Assembly: GCA_020630195.1 (NCBI GenBank) | Contig: JAHDBV010000030.1 | Coordinates: 1-45,507 of the forward strand | Direction of reading: 5' to 3' | Length of the DNA: 45,507 nt | Origin: Acidimicrobiales bacterium | GTDB lineage: Bacteria; Actinomycetota; Acidimicrobiia; Acidimicrobiales; SZUA-35 | Part shown: in pieces, positions 1 through 8,274 of the stretch | Layout of the letters: each line of letters opens with the position of its first letter | Numbering within the stretch: the stretch's first letter is position 1 | The notes under the pieces: model-generated | Seen by the model: the letters and a program-made list of their open reading frames with translations, nothing else | Told to the model about the DNA's origin: nothing | Databases searched by the model: none | Position numbers and translations under genes: made by a program

Positions 1-25
1 TCGTTCCCACGAGAGGGCCAGACAC

Positions 26-1363
26 GTGCTGACCACCATCCGCAACGTCATCCGCACTCCGGAGCTCCGGAACAAGATCCTGTTCACGCTCGCGATGCTG
101 GCGATCTACCGCCTCGGCGTGCAGATCCCGGCCCCGGGTCTCGACCTCGACCAGGTCGAGTTGCTTCGCGACCAGCTCGACGAGCAGCCCGGTGGCGCCT
201 TCAGCTACCTGAACCTGCTCACGGGTGGCGGTCTCGCCACCCTGTCGCTGTTCGCCCTCGGCATCCTCCCCTACATCACGGCGTCGATCATCATCCAGGT
301 GCTCACCGTCGCCGTGCCGAAGCTGGAGGAGTGGCAGTCCCAGGGCGCGGTCGGCCAGCGCAAGATCACGCAGTGGACCCGTTACGCCTCGATCGTGCTG
401 GCCCTCATCCAGTCGTCGTCGCTCGTGTTCCTCGTCGCCCGGAACCCCGAGGGTGTGTTCGGTGTCGACGTCGGCATCTTCAAGGACGATTCGCTCGGCC
501 GGCTCCTGCTCGCCGTGCTCTGCCTCACCGTGGGCACCGCCATCCTGATGTGGATGGGTGAGCTCATGACCCAGCGCGGCATCGGCAACGGCATGTCGTT
601 GCTGATCTTCGCCTCGGTCGTCTCGCAGCTCCCGGCCATCGGCATCCGGATCCAGACCATCCGTGGCTGGCTCGTGCTGGGCCTCAGCTGCGTGGTGCTG
701 CTCTTCCTGATCGCCGCGATCATCTTCGTCGAGCAGGGCCAGCGCCGGATCCCGGTGCACTTCGCCAAGCGGGTCGTCGGTCGTCGCCAGATGGGCGGCA
801 ACAACACCTACATCCCGCTGAAGGTCAACCAGGCCGGCGTGATCCCCGTCATCTTCGCCTCGTCGATGCTGCAGCTGCCGTCGCTCATCGCGAACGTGCT
901 GCCCACCAGCCCGAACAACGACTCCTGGGGCGACTCCGTGCGAGGGTTCCTCGACCGGAACCTCTTCTCGCCCGCCAACCTCGGCTACGTCGTGTTCTTC
1001 GGTCTGCTGATCATCGGCTTCACGTACTTCTACAACGCCATCGCCTTCGACCCGGTCCGCCAGGCGGATCAGCTCCGCAAGTCGGGTGGCTTCATCCCGG
1101 GCATCCGCCCCGGTCCGCAGACCGAGCGCCACCTCGCGAAGATCCTCAACCGGATCACGCTGCCGGGTTCGGTGTTCCTCGCCGCCGTGGCGTTGATCCC
1201 GTCCTACGCGCTCGCCCGGTTCGTCTCGACGTCCACGAACGACGCCACCTTCGTCGCCTTCTCGGGCATCTCGATCCTCATCGCCGTGGGTGTGGGTCTC
1301 GAGACGATGAAGCAGATCGATTCCCAGCTGACGATGCGCAACTACGAGGGCTTCCTCAAGTAG
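26..1363 (+). CDS. secY: Protein translocase subunit SecY
   Basis: SecY forms the membrane channel of the Sec translocon with SecE and SecG, through which unfolded proteins are exported or inserted. The 445-residue protein has the family's usual length and pattern of about ten hydrophobic segments. It opens with the RTPELRNKILFTL stretch and holds the conserved GIGNGMSLLIF segment (about residues 185-195) and the RRQMGGNNTYIPLKVN region before the later helices. The start is GTG at 26, with a GAGAGG ribosome-binding site about nine bases upstream. It lies at the left window edge, as the last part of the spc ribosomal operon, followed after a large stem-loop by adk. Family identity is certain. 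Confidence 0.98.
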   Translation: MLTTIRNVIRTPELRNKILFTLAMLAIYRLGVQIPAPGLDLDQVELLRDQLDEQPGGAFSYLNLLTGGGLATLSLFALGILPYITASIIIQVLTVAVPKLEEWQSQGAVGQRKITQWTRYASIVLALIQSSSLVFLVARNPEGVFGVDVGIFKDDSLGRLLLAVLCLTVGTAILMWMGELMTQRGIGNGMSLLIFASVVSQLPAIGIRIQTIRGWLVLGLSCVVLLFLIAAIIFVEQGQRRIPVHFAKRVVGRRQMGGNNTYIPLKVNQAGVIPVIFASSMLQLPSLIANVLPTSPNNDSWGDSVRGFLDRNLFSPANLGYVVFFGLLIIGFTYFYNAIAFDPVRQADQLRKSGGFIPGIRPGPQTERHLAKILNRITLPGSVFLAAVALIPSYALARFVSTSTNDATFVAFSGISILIAVGVGLETMKQIDSQLTMRNYEGFLK

Positions 1364-1406
1364 TCCGGCGGGCGTCCACCCACCCCGTGGGTGGAGCTTC
1401 CCGGAC
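1363..1406 (+). terminator. Compound stem-loop between secY and adk
   Basis: An inner stem TCCACCCA/TGGGTGGA (1375-1382 and 1388-1395, five-base loop) is enclosed by an outer pair GTCCGG/CCGGAC (1363-1368 and 1401-1406) that begins at the last base of the secY stop codon. No T-tract follows and adk comes 62 bases later, so it may attenuate, process or stabilise the mRNA instead of ending it. Confidence 0.55.
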
Positions 1407-1468
1407 CGCTGGACAACGTCCGTCAGCGTCTGCGACCCTCACCGTTCCGCCGCTTCGAGGAGCCTGCG

Positions 1469-2035
1469 ATGAGCAACCCGATCCGACTCGTGATCTTCGG
1501 CCGCCAGGGAGCGGGCAAGGGTACGCAGTGTGTGCGGCTGGTCGAACGATTCGGTCTCGCCCACATCTCCACGGGCGACATGTTGCGCGCCGCGGTCGCC
1601 GCCGAGACCGAGCTCGGACTGCGGGCCAAGGCCGTGATGGACGCCGGCAACCTCGTCGGCGACGAGATCATGAACGGCATCGTCCGTGAGCGCCTCGCCG
1701 AGGACGACGCGAACACCGCCGGGTTCGTGCTCGACGGGTTCCCCCGCACGAGTGCCCAGGCCGAGGCTCTCGTGCAGATCCTCGGGGATCGCACCCTGCA
1801 CGGCGCGGTCAACCTCGACGTGCCGATCGCCGAGGTCACCGAGCGCATGATGGCGCGGGGCCGCGAGGACGACACGCCCGAGGCGATCGCACGCCGGCTC
1901 GAGCTCTACGAGTCCGAGACCCGACCCGTGCTCGACTGGTTCGATGCCCGCGATCTCCTGGTGACGGTCGACGGGCTCGGCACCGAGGCCGAGATCACCG
2001 AGCGGCTCTTCGCCGCCGTCGACGCCCGCCTCTGA
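1469..2035 (+). CDS. adk: Adenylate kinase (short-LID type)
   Basis: Adenylate kinase interconverts ATP + AMP and 2 ADP in the cytoplasm. The 188-residue protein has the P-loop GRQGAGKGT (residues 11-19), the STGDMLR AMP-binding segment, DGFPRT and the ARGREDD turn. The long zinc-type LID found in E. coli is absent, which gives the short form typical of actinobacteria. The open frame extends upstream to 1391, but ATG 1469 directly precedes the conserved SNPIRLVIFG strand and has a CGAGGAG ribosome-binding site at 1456-1462, so it is the better start. It follows secY as in most bacteria, but map, normally next, is not here. Confidence 0.96.
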   Translation: MSNPIRLVIFGRQGAGKGTQCVRLVERFGLAHISTGDMLRAAVAAETELGLRAKAVMDAGNLVGDEIMNGIVRERLAEDDANTAGFVLDGFPRTSAQAEALVQILGDRTLHGAVNLDVPIAEVTERMMARGREDDTPEAIARRLELYESETRPVLDWFDARDLLVTVDGLGTEAEITERLFAAVDARL

Positions 2036-2041
2036 TCGACT

Positions 2042-2063
2042 CGCCGGCCCGATCCTGCCGGCG
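2042..2063. terminator. Hairpin between convergent adk and the DUF4153-like gene
   Basis: CGCCGGC (2042-2048) and GCCGGCG (2057-2063) form a perfect seven-base stem with an eight-base loop. It lies in the 36-base gap between two convergent genes, so it probably acts as a terminator on both sides. There is no strong T-run. Confidence 0.55.
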
Positions 2064-2071
2064 CCGGTGAC

Positions 2072-3544
2072 TCAGCAGTCGAGTGCCGCACGAGCGGCTC
2101 GATCGGCCGCGTTCCACGTCCAGATCGACGGCGCGGCGTCACCGCAGTGTCGGGACCGCAGCTGTGCGATCTCGCCGGGGTCGATCCCGCCGTCGACGAG
2201 GGCAGGAACGGCGTCGGTCGACAGATCCCGCACGATGTGCTCGCGATGGAATCCCTGGTCGAGGTTCAACTCCGAGACACGGGCCTCGGGGTTCGCCACC
2301 ACGAACGGGGCATAGATCACGAGCGCGGCGATCACCGCCGCCGCGGTGAGCCACGTGCGATCGTCGGCCCGGGCGGTCTTGACGGCGAGCAGGGCCATGA
2401 CGACCACGATCCACGCCATCACCATCGCCGCAGCGGTCCGCATCATCGTGATGCCGTGGCCGTCGACATAGGTGACGAGGCGCCAGCCGGCGGCGCCGGC
2501 CATGACGATGGTGAGCACCGAGGTCAGCGCGAGCCCCCGATCGAGCCGGCGCCGGGCCGAGCCCTCGGCGAGATGGAACGCCTGGACCCCGGCCACCGCG
2601 GCGAGCACGATGCCGGCCGCCCAGCACAGTTGGAAGAACCCGGATCGGGCCGAGGCCTTGGCCCGATCGGCGTCGAGCGCCGGCTCGATGGCGTCGGCGG
2701 AGGCCGACGCGAACTGGGCCACGACCCACAACAGCAGCACGAGGAGCAGTCCACCGGTGATCATCTGGGCCTCGACCGAACCGAGCAGTCGCCGCGTCGG
2801 CTTCATGTCCTCACTCGAGGATCGACTCGCGACGACGGCGGTGAACCCGAGCCAGGCGACGAACAACGCGGCGAACAGACGACCGACGTCGAGCCCGGTG
2901 AACGGGATGCTGATGAGCGACGCGAAGGCCGAGTCGCCCGAGGCGAGCAGGGCCATGAGGATCGCCACGAGCGGCAGCGTGAACATGAGGCCCCGGCCGA
3001 TGGCGGCGACGTCGAAGCGGCTGTCCGGCCGGGTCTCCGGCGCGGCCGAGCCCCACCGGAACGCACTGACGATGCCCAGCTCGACCACCCGGACGGCGTG
3101 GCGTGGTCGGGACAGCAACGACGCCGCGCCCACGTGGCTCGACACGCCGATCGCGGTGAACCCGAGCAGACCGATCCAGGCGAGGCTGATGATCCAGGGG
3201 CTCTCGCGCCAGGCCAGCACGAGGGCGAGGAGCATCCCGATCTCGAGGCTGCGACGGGCCACGGCGCTCGACCGGTGATGGACCCGGTGCCGCAGGGCCC
3301 CGAGGAGCAGCAACCAGCCGAGGGTCGCACCGATCGACGACCATCCGCCGGCCGTCGCGAGCAGGCCGGCGACGAAGCCGGCGGCCACGACGAGGCGATC
3401 GCCGGTGTCGAGCCGGTCGGCCTCGATCCGGACGACCGGCACCGGGGCGGCGGGTGGAGGTGGTGGCGCGATGGCGGCGTCCGCCCCCGGCGGCGGTGGG
3501 GGCGCGGGCGTGGTCGGATCGGTGGGAGGCGTCGGGGTCGTCAT
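2072..3544 (-). CDS. DUF4153/DUF4173-like polytopic membrane protein
   Basis: A 490-residue membrane protein of unknown function. The first 40 or so residues are a proline/alanine-rich cytoplasmic stretch (TPPTDPTTPAPPPPPG). About ten hydrophobic segments follow, and the C-terminal 90 residues are soluble with a terminal cysteine. The segment ASARSGFFQLCWAAG and the later ANPEARVSELN are reminiscent of the DUF4153/DUF4173 family (family recognition from memory, no search). Its ATG at 3544 overlaps the stop of the kinase gene (ATGA), so it is the third gene of a two-component operon. It may be the output or a partner of that system, but this is inference. Confidence 0.75.
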   Translation of the reverse strand: MTTPTPPTDPTTPAPPPPPGADAAIAPPPPPAAPVPVVRIEADRLDTGDRLVVAAGFVAGLLATAGGWSSIGATLGWLLLLGALRHRVHHRSSAVARRSLEIGMLLALVLAWRESPWIISLAWIGLLGFTAIGVSSHVGAASLLSRPRHAVRVVELGIVSAFRWGSAAPETRPDSRFDVAAIGRGLMFTLPLVAILMALLASGDSAFASLISIPFTGLDVGRLFAALFVAWLGFTAVVASRSSSEDMKPTRRLLGSVEAQMITGGLLLVLLLWVVAQFASASADAIEPALDADRAKASARSGFFQLCWAAGIVLAAVAGVQAFHLAEGSARRRLDRGLALTSVLTIVMAGAAGWRLVTYVDGHGITMMRTAAAMVMAWIVVVMALLAVKTARADDRTWLTAAAVIAALVIYAPFVVANPEARVSELNLDQGFHREHIVRDLSTDAVPALVDGGIDPGEIAQLRSRHCGDAAPSIWTWNAADRAARAALDC

Positions 3545-4545
3545 GTCGCAGGGTCCGCCTTCGGGAGTTGGATCACGATGAGTGCGCCGGGCCCGTCGTG
3601 GTCTCCCACGTCGATCCGGCCATGGTGTTGCTCCACGATCGTGCGGGCGATCGCCAGGCCGAGTCCGGCCGTGCCGGGTGCACGGCGTGCGCCGTCACCC
3701 TGGAAGAAGGGTTCGAAGATCCGGTGCCGATCGGCCTCGGCGATGCCGGGGCCGTGATCGCGCACGGCGATGCGCACCACGCCGTTCACCGACACGGTGA
3801 CGGTCACCGGTTCGTCGTCGGGGGAGTGGCGCACGGCGTTGGCGATCACGTTGGTGAGCACCTGACGGAGCCGGGTGGGGTCGGCCTCGACCTTGAGATC
3901 GATGGGGGCGCGGACGACGACGTCGACACCGCGGGTCGGCGCGCCGAGTTGCTGGGCCAGGAGATTGGCGAGGTCGCCGAGATCCACATGTTCGGTCTGC
4001 AGCGCCACCTCGCCGGCGGCCTCGAGGCGGCTGAGGTCGAGCAGCTGCTCGACGAGACGGGCGAGGTGGTCGGTGCGTTCCAGCAGCCCGGCGAGCGTCG
4101 CCGGGTCGGGTTCGCTGACCCCGTCGACGAGGTTCTCGAGCGTCGAGCGCAGCACGGTGACCGGGGTCCGGAGCTCGTGTGAGGCGTTGGCGACGAAGGC
4201 GCGTCGCTGTTGGTCGACATCGGCGAGATCGGCGGCCATCGCGTTGAAGGCGTGCCCCAGCCGGCCGACCTCGTCGTTGCGTTCGGGCTCGACGCGGACG
4301 TCGTGATCGCCCGCGGCGAGCCGGGAGGTGGCCTGGACGAGATCACGCAACGGCCGGGTCAGACCGCGGGCGAGGAGCTGGACGAGGGTGAGGGCCATGG
4401 CCCCGGCCACGAGTGGGGTGAGCCAGAAGGGCAGGTCGAGTGCGTTGCCCACCTGGGACAGCACCGCCGTGGCCCCGACGGCGGCGATGAAGACGATCGA
4501 CAGCTTCTGCTTGATCGACGTGAGGGCGCGCAGCCGGGCGATCAC
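3541..4545 (-). CDS. Sensor histidine kinase (HAMP, HisKA, HATPase_c)
   Basis: A membrane histidine kinase of 334 residues. In order: two hydrophobic segments (about 13-32 and 43-60) with almost no extracellular loop, a HAMP linker (LTRPLRDLVQATSRLAAGDHD), a HisKA domain with phospho-acceptor His123 in ASHELRTP, and an ATPase domain with N-box NVIANAVRHS, G1 DHGPGIA and G2 AGLGLAIA. The tiny sensor loop suggests it senses an intramembrane or cytoplasmic signal. An open frame runs further upstream but has low-complexity Arg-rich coding; GTG 4545 overlaps the regulator stop as GTGA and is chosen. Cognate regulator is the overlapping upstream gene. Confidence 0.93.
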   Translation of the reverse strand: MIARLRALTSIKQKLSIVFIAAVGATAVLSQVGNALDLPFWLTPLVAGAMALTLVQLLARGLTRPLRDLVQATSRLAAGDHDVRVEPERNDEVGRLGHAFNAMAADLADVDQQRRAFVANASHELRTPVTVLRSTLENLVDGVSEPDPATLAGLLERTDHLARLVEQLLDLSRLEAAGEVALQTEHVDLGDLANLLAQQLGAPTRGVDVVVRAPIDLKVEADPTRLRQVLTNVIANAVRHSPDDEPVTVTVSVNGVVRIAVRDHGPGIAEADRHRIFEPFFQGDGARRAPGTAGLGLAIARTIVEQHHGRIDVGDHDGPGALIVIQLPKADPAT

Positions 4546-5249
4546 GACGGCTCCGGCGGGGTGTCGGCGACGCCGTCGATCGAGTAGCCGACGCCGTGCA
4601 CGGTGCGGATCACGTCGTCGCCCACCTTCCGGCGTACGGCGCGGATGTGCGAGTCGACGGTGCGGTGCCCCGAGCCGTCGGTGTAGCCCCACACGTCTTC
4701 GAGCAGCCGGCGGCGATCGAGCACCGTGCCCCGGGCCGAGGCGAGCGCGGTCAGGAGGTCGAACTCGGTGGGGGTGAGGTGGATCTCGTCGCCACCTCGG
4801 AACACGCGCCTCGTGGCGACGTCGACGTGGAGCCCGTGGAACCACCAGGCGTCGGCGGCGTCGGTCGGTCGATCCGCGGCGCGGCGCAGTACCGCCCGGA
4901 TCCGTGCGACGAGCTCCCGCGGCGAGAAGGGCTTCGTGATGTAGTCGTCGGCCCCCACACCGAGACCGATCAACATGTCGGTCTCGTCGTCCCGGGCGGT
5001 CAACATCACGACGGGGGTCCGCCGACCGGCCTGGAGACGGCGACAGACCTCGATCCCGTCGATTCCGGGCAGCCCGAGATCGAGCACGACGAGATCGAAC
5101 CGGACCGCCTCGGCCGCCTCGAGCGCGGACTCACCCGATGCCGCGATCGACGTCTCGAAGCCTTCGCCACGCAGTCGCTGATGCACCGCCGCGGCGATCA
5201 TCGGCTCGTCCTCGACGATGAGGATGGAGGGTCGGTTGATCTCGTTCAC
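4542..5249 (-). CDS. OmpR/PhoB-family response regulator
   Basis: A 235-residue DNA-binding response regulator. The N-terminal receiver domain has the acidic pocket EDE (residues 13-15), the phospho-acceptor Asp57 in [12 protein letters not shown] and the conserved Lys106 in YITKPFSP. The C-terminal winged helix shows LTPTEFDLL and [19 protein letters not shown], typical of OmpR/PhoB proteins. GTG 5249 is chosen because a TAGGTT -10 box ends seven bases before it (leaderless pattern) and because upstream residues resemble no receiver domain. It is the first gene of a three-gene operon with the kinase and a membrane protein, divergent from infA. Target genes cannot be read from the window. Confidence 0.93.
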   Translation of the reverse strand: MNEINRPSILIVEDEPMIAAAVHQRLRGEGFETSIAASGESALEAAEAVRFDLVVLDLGLPGIDGIEVCRRLQAGRRTPVVMLTARDDETDMLIGLGVGADDYITKPFSPRELVARIRAVLRRAADRPTDAADAWWFHGLHVDVATRRVFRGGDEIHLTPTEFDLLTALASARGTVLDRRRLLEDVWGYTDGSGHRTVDSHIRAVRRKVGDDVIRTVHGVGYSIDGVADTPPEPS

Positions 5250-5256
5250 CTGCGCC

Positions 5257-5262
5257 AACCTA
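5257..5262 (-). promoter_or_regulatory. Leaderless -10 box of the response-regulator operon
   Basis: On the minus strand TAGGTT ends seven bases before the GTG at 5249, the spacing expected if transcription starts at or next to the start codon. No Shine-Dalgarno sequence is visible. Confidence 0.6.
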
Positions 5263-5412
5263 GGAGTGGGCCCGTTCCGGAGTCCTGCACGCGATGTGCG
5301 GATTCGATGGAGATCGGCGTCGTTCCGGGCCGGATTGAACGAGAATCGGGTGATCCGACCCGTTCGAGAGCGGTTCGGGCCGTCCCGAGCGCAAATCGCG
5401 GGGTCCGGCTGG

Positions 5413-5441
5413 TTGGGTCCGATCCCGGGCAGCCGTAGCAT
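5413..5441 (+). promoter_or_regulatory. Promoter of the infA ribosomal transcription unit
   Basis: TTGGGT (5413-5418), a 17-base spacer and TAGCAT (5436-5441) form a good housekeeping-type promoter about 70 bases before infA. The unit needs its own promoter because the oppositely oriented two-component operon separates it from secY-adk. Confidence 0.7.
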
Positions 5442-5508
5442 GGAATGCCGGTCCGTGGGCGCACCCATGCCCGATGACCGGTCACCCGTTCGCCTGAGGA
5501 GGAATGTC

Positions 5509-5733
5509 CTGCCGAAGTCCAAGGAAGATGCGATCGTGCTCGAGGGCACGGTGGTCGAGCCACTGCCGAACGCCATGTTCAAGGTCAAGCTCGACAACGA
5601 TCACGAGGTCCTGGCCCACATCTCCGGAAAGATGCGCATGCACTACATCCGCATCCTGCCCGGCGACAAGGTCCAGGTCGAGTTGACGCCGTACGACCTC
5701 AGTCGCGGCCGCATCACCTATCGGTACAAGTAG
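5509..5733 (+). CDS. infA: Translation initiation factor IF-1 (apparent CTG start)
   Basis: IF-1 binds the ribosomal A site during initiation. The single OB-fold is unmistakable: [18 protein letters not shown], then [15 protein letters not shown] and [20 protein letters not shown], ending in GRITYRYK. With CTG 5509 as start the protein is 74 residues, close to the usual 72-73, and the CTG aligns with the Met of other IF-1 proteins. A strong GAGGAGG site (5496-5502) ends six bases before this CTG. The only in-frame ATG (5467) would add 14 residues and has no ribosome-binding site; the ATG at 5504 is out of frame. First gene of the infA-to-truA unit. Confidence 0.95.
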   Translation: MPKSKEDAIVLEGTVVEPLPNAMFKVKLDNDHEVLAHISGKMRMHYIRILPGDKVQVELTPYDLSRGRITYRYK

Positions 5734-5777
5734 GGACACCACCCTTTCGGACCCCCACCACGGGAACGAGGAATGCG

Positions 5778-5891
5778 ATGAAGGTTCGCCCGAGCGCGAA
5801 GAGAATCTGTGAGAAGTGCAAGGTGATCCGACGCCGCGGGCGGGTCATGGTCATCTGCGAGAACCCGCGCCACAAGCAGAGGCAAGGCTGA
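5778..5891 (+). CDS. rpmJ: 50S ribosomal protein L36 (bL36)
   Basis: A 37-residue protein of the large subunit, too short for many gene finders. It starts [15 protein letters not shown] and ends NPRHKQRQG. Cys11, Cys14, Cys27 and His32 form the zinc ribbon, so this is the zinc-containing form; bacteria without zinc-dependent control of L36 usually keep this single copy. It lies between infA and rpsM, two bases before the rpsM start, in the standard order. Confidence 0.98.
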   Translation: MKVRPSAKRICEKCKVIRRRGRVMVICENPRHKQRQG

Positions 5892-5892
5892 C

Positions 5893-6270
5893 ATGGCACG
5901 TATCGCCGGTGTCGACATCCCCCGGGACAAGCAGGTCGGGATCTCCCTGACCTACGTCTTCGGGGTCGGCCGTTCCACGGCCGCATCCATTCTCGAGGCC
6001 ACCGGGGTGGAGCCCACCACCCGTGTGAAGGACCTCACCGATGCCGAGGTGATGCGGATCCGCGCCCACCTCGAGTCGAACGTGAAGACCGAAGGCGATC
6101 TGCGCCGGGAGATCTCACAGGACATCAAGCGCAAGATGGAGATCGGTTGCCACCAGGGCATCCGTCACCGCAAGGGCCTGCCCGTGCACGGCCAGCGCAC
6201 CCAGACCAACGCCCGCACCCGCAAGGGCCCGAAGAAGACCGTGGCCGGTAAGAAGAAGGTCAAGAAGTAA
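5893..6270 (+). CDS. rpsM: 30S ribosomal protein S13 (uS13)
   Basis: S13 sits in the head of the 30S subunit and contacts the P-site tRNA and the 50S subunit. The 125-residue product starts [21 protein letters not shown] and contains the [10 protein letters not shown] helix-two-turn-helix and the [13 protein letters not shown] motif, followed by a basic KKKVKK tail. Length is normal. Its stop overlaps the rpsK start as TAATG, so the two are translationally coupled. Confidence 0.99.
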   Translation: MARIAGVDIPRDKQVGISLTYVFGVGRSTAASILEATGVEPTTRVKDLTDAEVMRIRAHLESNVKTEGDLRREISQDIKRKMEIGCHQGIRHRKGLPVHGQRTQTNARTRKGPKKTVAGKKKVKK

Positions 6271-6668
6271 TGGCGAAGCCAGCAGCGGGCGGTCGCCGTC
6301 CCCGTCGCAAGGTCTCGAAGAACGTCACGCACGGCGTGGCGCACATCAAGTCGAGCTTCAACAACACGATCATCGCCATCACCGACCAGGAGGGCAATGT
6401 CCTCTCCTGGGCCTCGGCCGGCAATGTCGGGTTCAAGGGTTCGCGCAAGTCGACCCCGTACGCCGCCCAGATGGCCGCCGAGCTCGCCGCTCGCAAGGCC
6501 ATGGATCACGGCGTCCGCAAGGTCGACGTCCAGGTGAAGGGTCCGGGTTCCGGTCGCGAGACCGCCATCCGTTCGATCCAGAACACCGGTATCGAGGTCA
6601 CGGGCATCAAGGACGTGACTCCGGTTCCCCACAACGGTTGCCGCCCGCCGAAGCGTCGCCGGGTCTGA
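6270..6668 (+). CDS. rpsK: 30S ribosomal protein S11 (uS11)
   Basis: S11 forms part of the platform of the 30S subunit near the mRNA exit. The 132-residue protein has a basic N-terminus ([13 protein letters not shown]), then [18 protein letters not shown], the [19 protein letters not shown] core and the C-terminal [15 protein letters not shown]. The start ATG shares a base with the rpsM stop. rpsD follows after eight bases with an AGGT ribosome-binding site. Confidence 0.99.
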   Translation: MAKPAAGGRRPRRKVSKNVTHGVAHIKSSFNNTIIAITDQEGNVLSWASAGNVGFKGSRKSTPYAAQMAAELAARKAMDHGVRKVDVQVKGPGSGRETAIRSIQNTGIEVTGIKDVTPVPHNGCRPPKRRRV

Positions 6669-6676
6669 GGTAGGTC

Positions 6677-7297
6677 ATGTCTCGTTACACCGGTCCCCGC
6701 GCCCGCGTCTCCCGACGCCTGGGCACCAACATCTACGGAACCCGCGGTGAGGCGGCGGCGCTCGAGAAGCGCCCCTACCCGCCGGGTGTGCACGGCCGCA
6801 CGCGCCGCCGTGGCAACCAGAACACCGAGTACAAGTTCCAGCTCGAAGAGAAGCAGAAGGCCCGGTTCACCTACGGCCTGAACGAGCGCCAGTTCCGCAA
6901 GGTCTACGACGAGGCGAACCGCCGCGACGGTGTGACCGGCGAGAACATGCTCCGCTTCCTGGAGCTGCGTCTCGACAACGTCGTGTACCGCGCCGGTTGG
7001 TTCGCCACCCGCCCGCAGGCCCGGCAGTTCGTCTCGCACGGTCACGTGACCGTCAACGGCAAGCGCGTCGACATCCCCTCGTACCGCGTCCGCAAGGGCG
7101 ACGTCATCGAGGTCAAGGCCAAGTCCCGCGAGAACGCCGTGGTCCAGTGGAACACCGACGTCCTCGACCGCACGCCTCCGGCGTGGCTCGAGGCGGGCGA
7201 TCACGCCCACGCGATCAAGGTCTACAACGAGCCGATCCGCGAGCAGATCGACGTGCCGCTGCGTGAGCAGCTCATCGTCGAGCTCTACAGCAAGTAG
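6677..7297 (+). CDS. rpsD: 30S ribosomal protein S4 (uS4, zinc-free form)
   Basis: S4 nucleates assembly of the 30S body and binds 16S rRNA. The 206-residue protein begins SRYTGPRARVSRRLG and carries the S4 RNA-binding fold at LELRLDNVVYRAGWFATRPQARQFVSHGHV. The N-terminal region has no cysteine, so this is the form without the zinc knuckle. S4 autoregulates its operon in other bacteria; no such structure could be identified here. It lies between rpsK and rpoA as usual. Confidence 0.99.
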   Translation: MSRYTGPRARVSRRLGTNIYGTRGEAAALEKRPYPPGVHGRTRRRGNQNTEYKFQLEEKQKARFTYGLNERQFRKVYDEANRRDGVTGENMLRFLELRLDNVVYRAGWFATRPQARQFVSHGHVTVNGKRVDIPSYRVRKGDVIEVKAKSRENAVVQWNTDVLDRTPPAWLEAGDHAHAIKVYNEPIREQIDVPLREQLIVELYSK

Positions 7298-7329
7298 TTC
7301 CGACTCCGTTTCGGACGAAAGGCAGCCAG

Positions 7330-8265
7330 ATGCTGGTCATTCAGCGCCCGCAGGTGGAACAACTCGACGACGGCAGCTCGGCCACGGGCTCCTTCGCGAT
7401 CGGACCGTTGGAGCCGGGCTTCGGCTACACCATCGGCAACTCGCTCCGCCGCACCCTGCTGTCGTCGGTTCCCGGCGCAGCCATCACCCAGGTGCGTTTC
7501 GACGACGCGCTGCACGAGTTCGACACCATCGCCGGGGTGCATGAGGACGTCACCGACATCATCCTCAACCTCAAGGACGTGGTGCTCACCTCGGAGAGCG
7601 AGGAGCCCATCACGTTGCGCCTCGACGCCCGTGGGCCGGGTGAGGTCACCGCCGGTGACATCTCCTGCCCGCCCGAGGTCGAGATCCTCAACGGCGATCT
7701 CGTGCTGGCCCAGCTGACCGATGCCGGTCGCCTGGCCATCGATCTCACCGTCGAGAAGGGCCGCGGCTGGCGTTCGTCGAAGGACGTCTCCACCACCGGC
7801 ACGATCGGCATCATCCCGATCGACGCCATCTACTCGCCCGTGCGTCGGGTGGCGATCGACGTGGAGAACACCCGAGTCGAGCAGACCACCAACTACGACC
7901 GGCTGATCCTCACCATCGACACCGACGGTGCCATCAGCCCCCGTGACGCCCTGGCCTCGGCCGGCTCCACGCTGCGGGCCCTGGTCCAGCTCGTCGAGGA
8001 GATGAGCGACGAGCCCGAGGGCCTGACCCTCGGTGAGGCGCCGGCCGCAGCGTCGGGTTCGCCCGACCTCGACCTCCCGATCGAGGATCTCGATCTGTCC
8101 GAGCGTCCCCGCAACTGCCTGAAGCGGGCGCAGATCAACACCGTCGGCGAGCTGCTGACCAAGACGGAGGACGACCTCCTGGCCATCACCAACTTCGGCC
8201 AGAAGTCCCTCGACGAGGTCGCGGCCAAGCTGGACGAGCGCGGCCTGTCGCTGCGCGGAAGGTAA
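7330..8265 (+). CDS. rpoA: RNA polymerase alpha subunit
   Basis: Alpha dimerises to start RNA polymerase assembly and its C-terminal domain contacts UP elements and activators. The 311-residue protein has the N-terminal assembly domain (IGPLEPGFGYTIGNSLRRTLLSS, then GAAITQVRF), a linker around residues 225-250, and the C-terminal HhH domain (LSERPRNCLKRAQINTVGELL ... FGQKSLDEV). The ATG at 7330 follows a GAAAGGCAG ribosome-binding site. Length is slightly shorter than in E. coli but normal for actinobacteria. Confidence 0.99.
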   Translation: MLVIQRPQVEQLDDGSSATGSFAIGPLEPGFGYTIGNSLRRTLLSSVPGAAITQVRFDDALHEFDTIAGVHEDVTDIILNLKDVVLTSESEEPITLRLDARGPGEVTAGDISCPPEVEILNGDLVLAQLTDAGRLAIDLTVEKGRGWRSSKDVSTTGTIGIIPIDAIYSPVRRVAIDVENTRVEQTTNYDRLILTIDTDGAISPRDALASAGSTLRALVQLVEEMSDEPEGLTLGEAPAAASGSPDLDLPIEDLDLSERPRNCLKRAQINTVGELLTKTEDDLLAITNFGQKSLDEVAAKLDERGLSLRGR

Positions 8266-8274
8266 GGAATCGCC

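Noticed and set aside
2147..3757. Long plus-strand open frame of 536 codons opposite the DUF4153-like gene
   Set aside because: Its Gly/Arg/His-rich product has no domain and mirrors the codon bias of the opposite strand; such shadows are common at this G+C.
4546..4845. Possible 100-residue N-terminal extension of the histidine kinase
   Set aside because: The extension is Arg/Pro-rich, lies antisense-free but fully inside the response-regulator gene, and shows no membrane or sensor domain. GTG 4545 overlapping the regulator stop is a better start.
5250..5597. Extended N-terminus of the response regulator up to 5597
   Set aside because: The extra residues overlap infA on the other strand and precede the receiver domain with no homology; a leaderless promoter supports GTG 5249.
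5504..5686. Open frame starting ATG 5504 at the infA ribosome-binding site
   Set aside because: It is the +1 frame of infA, with only one base between GGAGG and ATG, and codes a Ser/Arg-rich product typical of a shadow frame.
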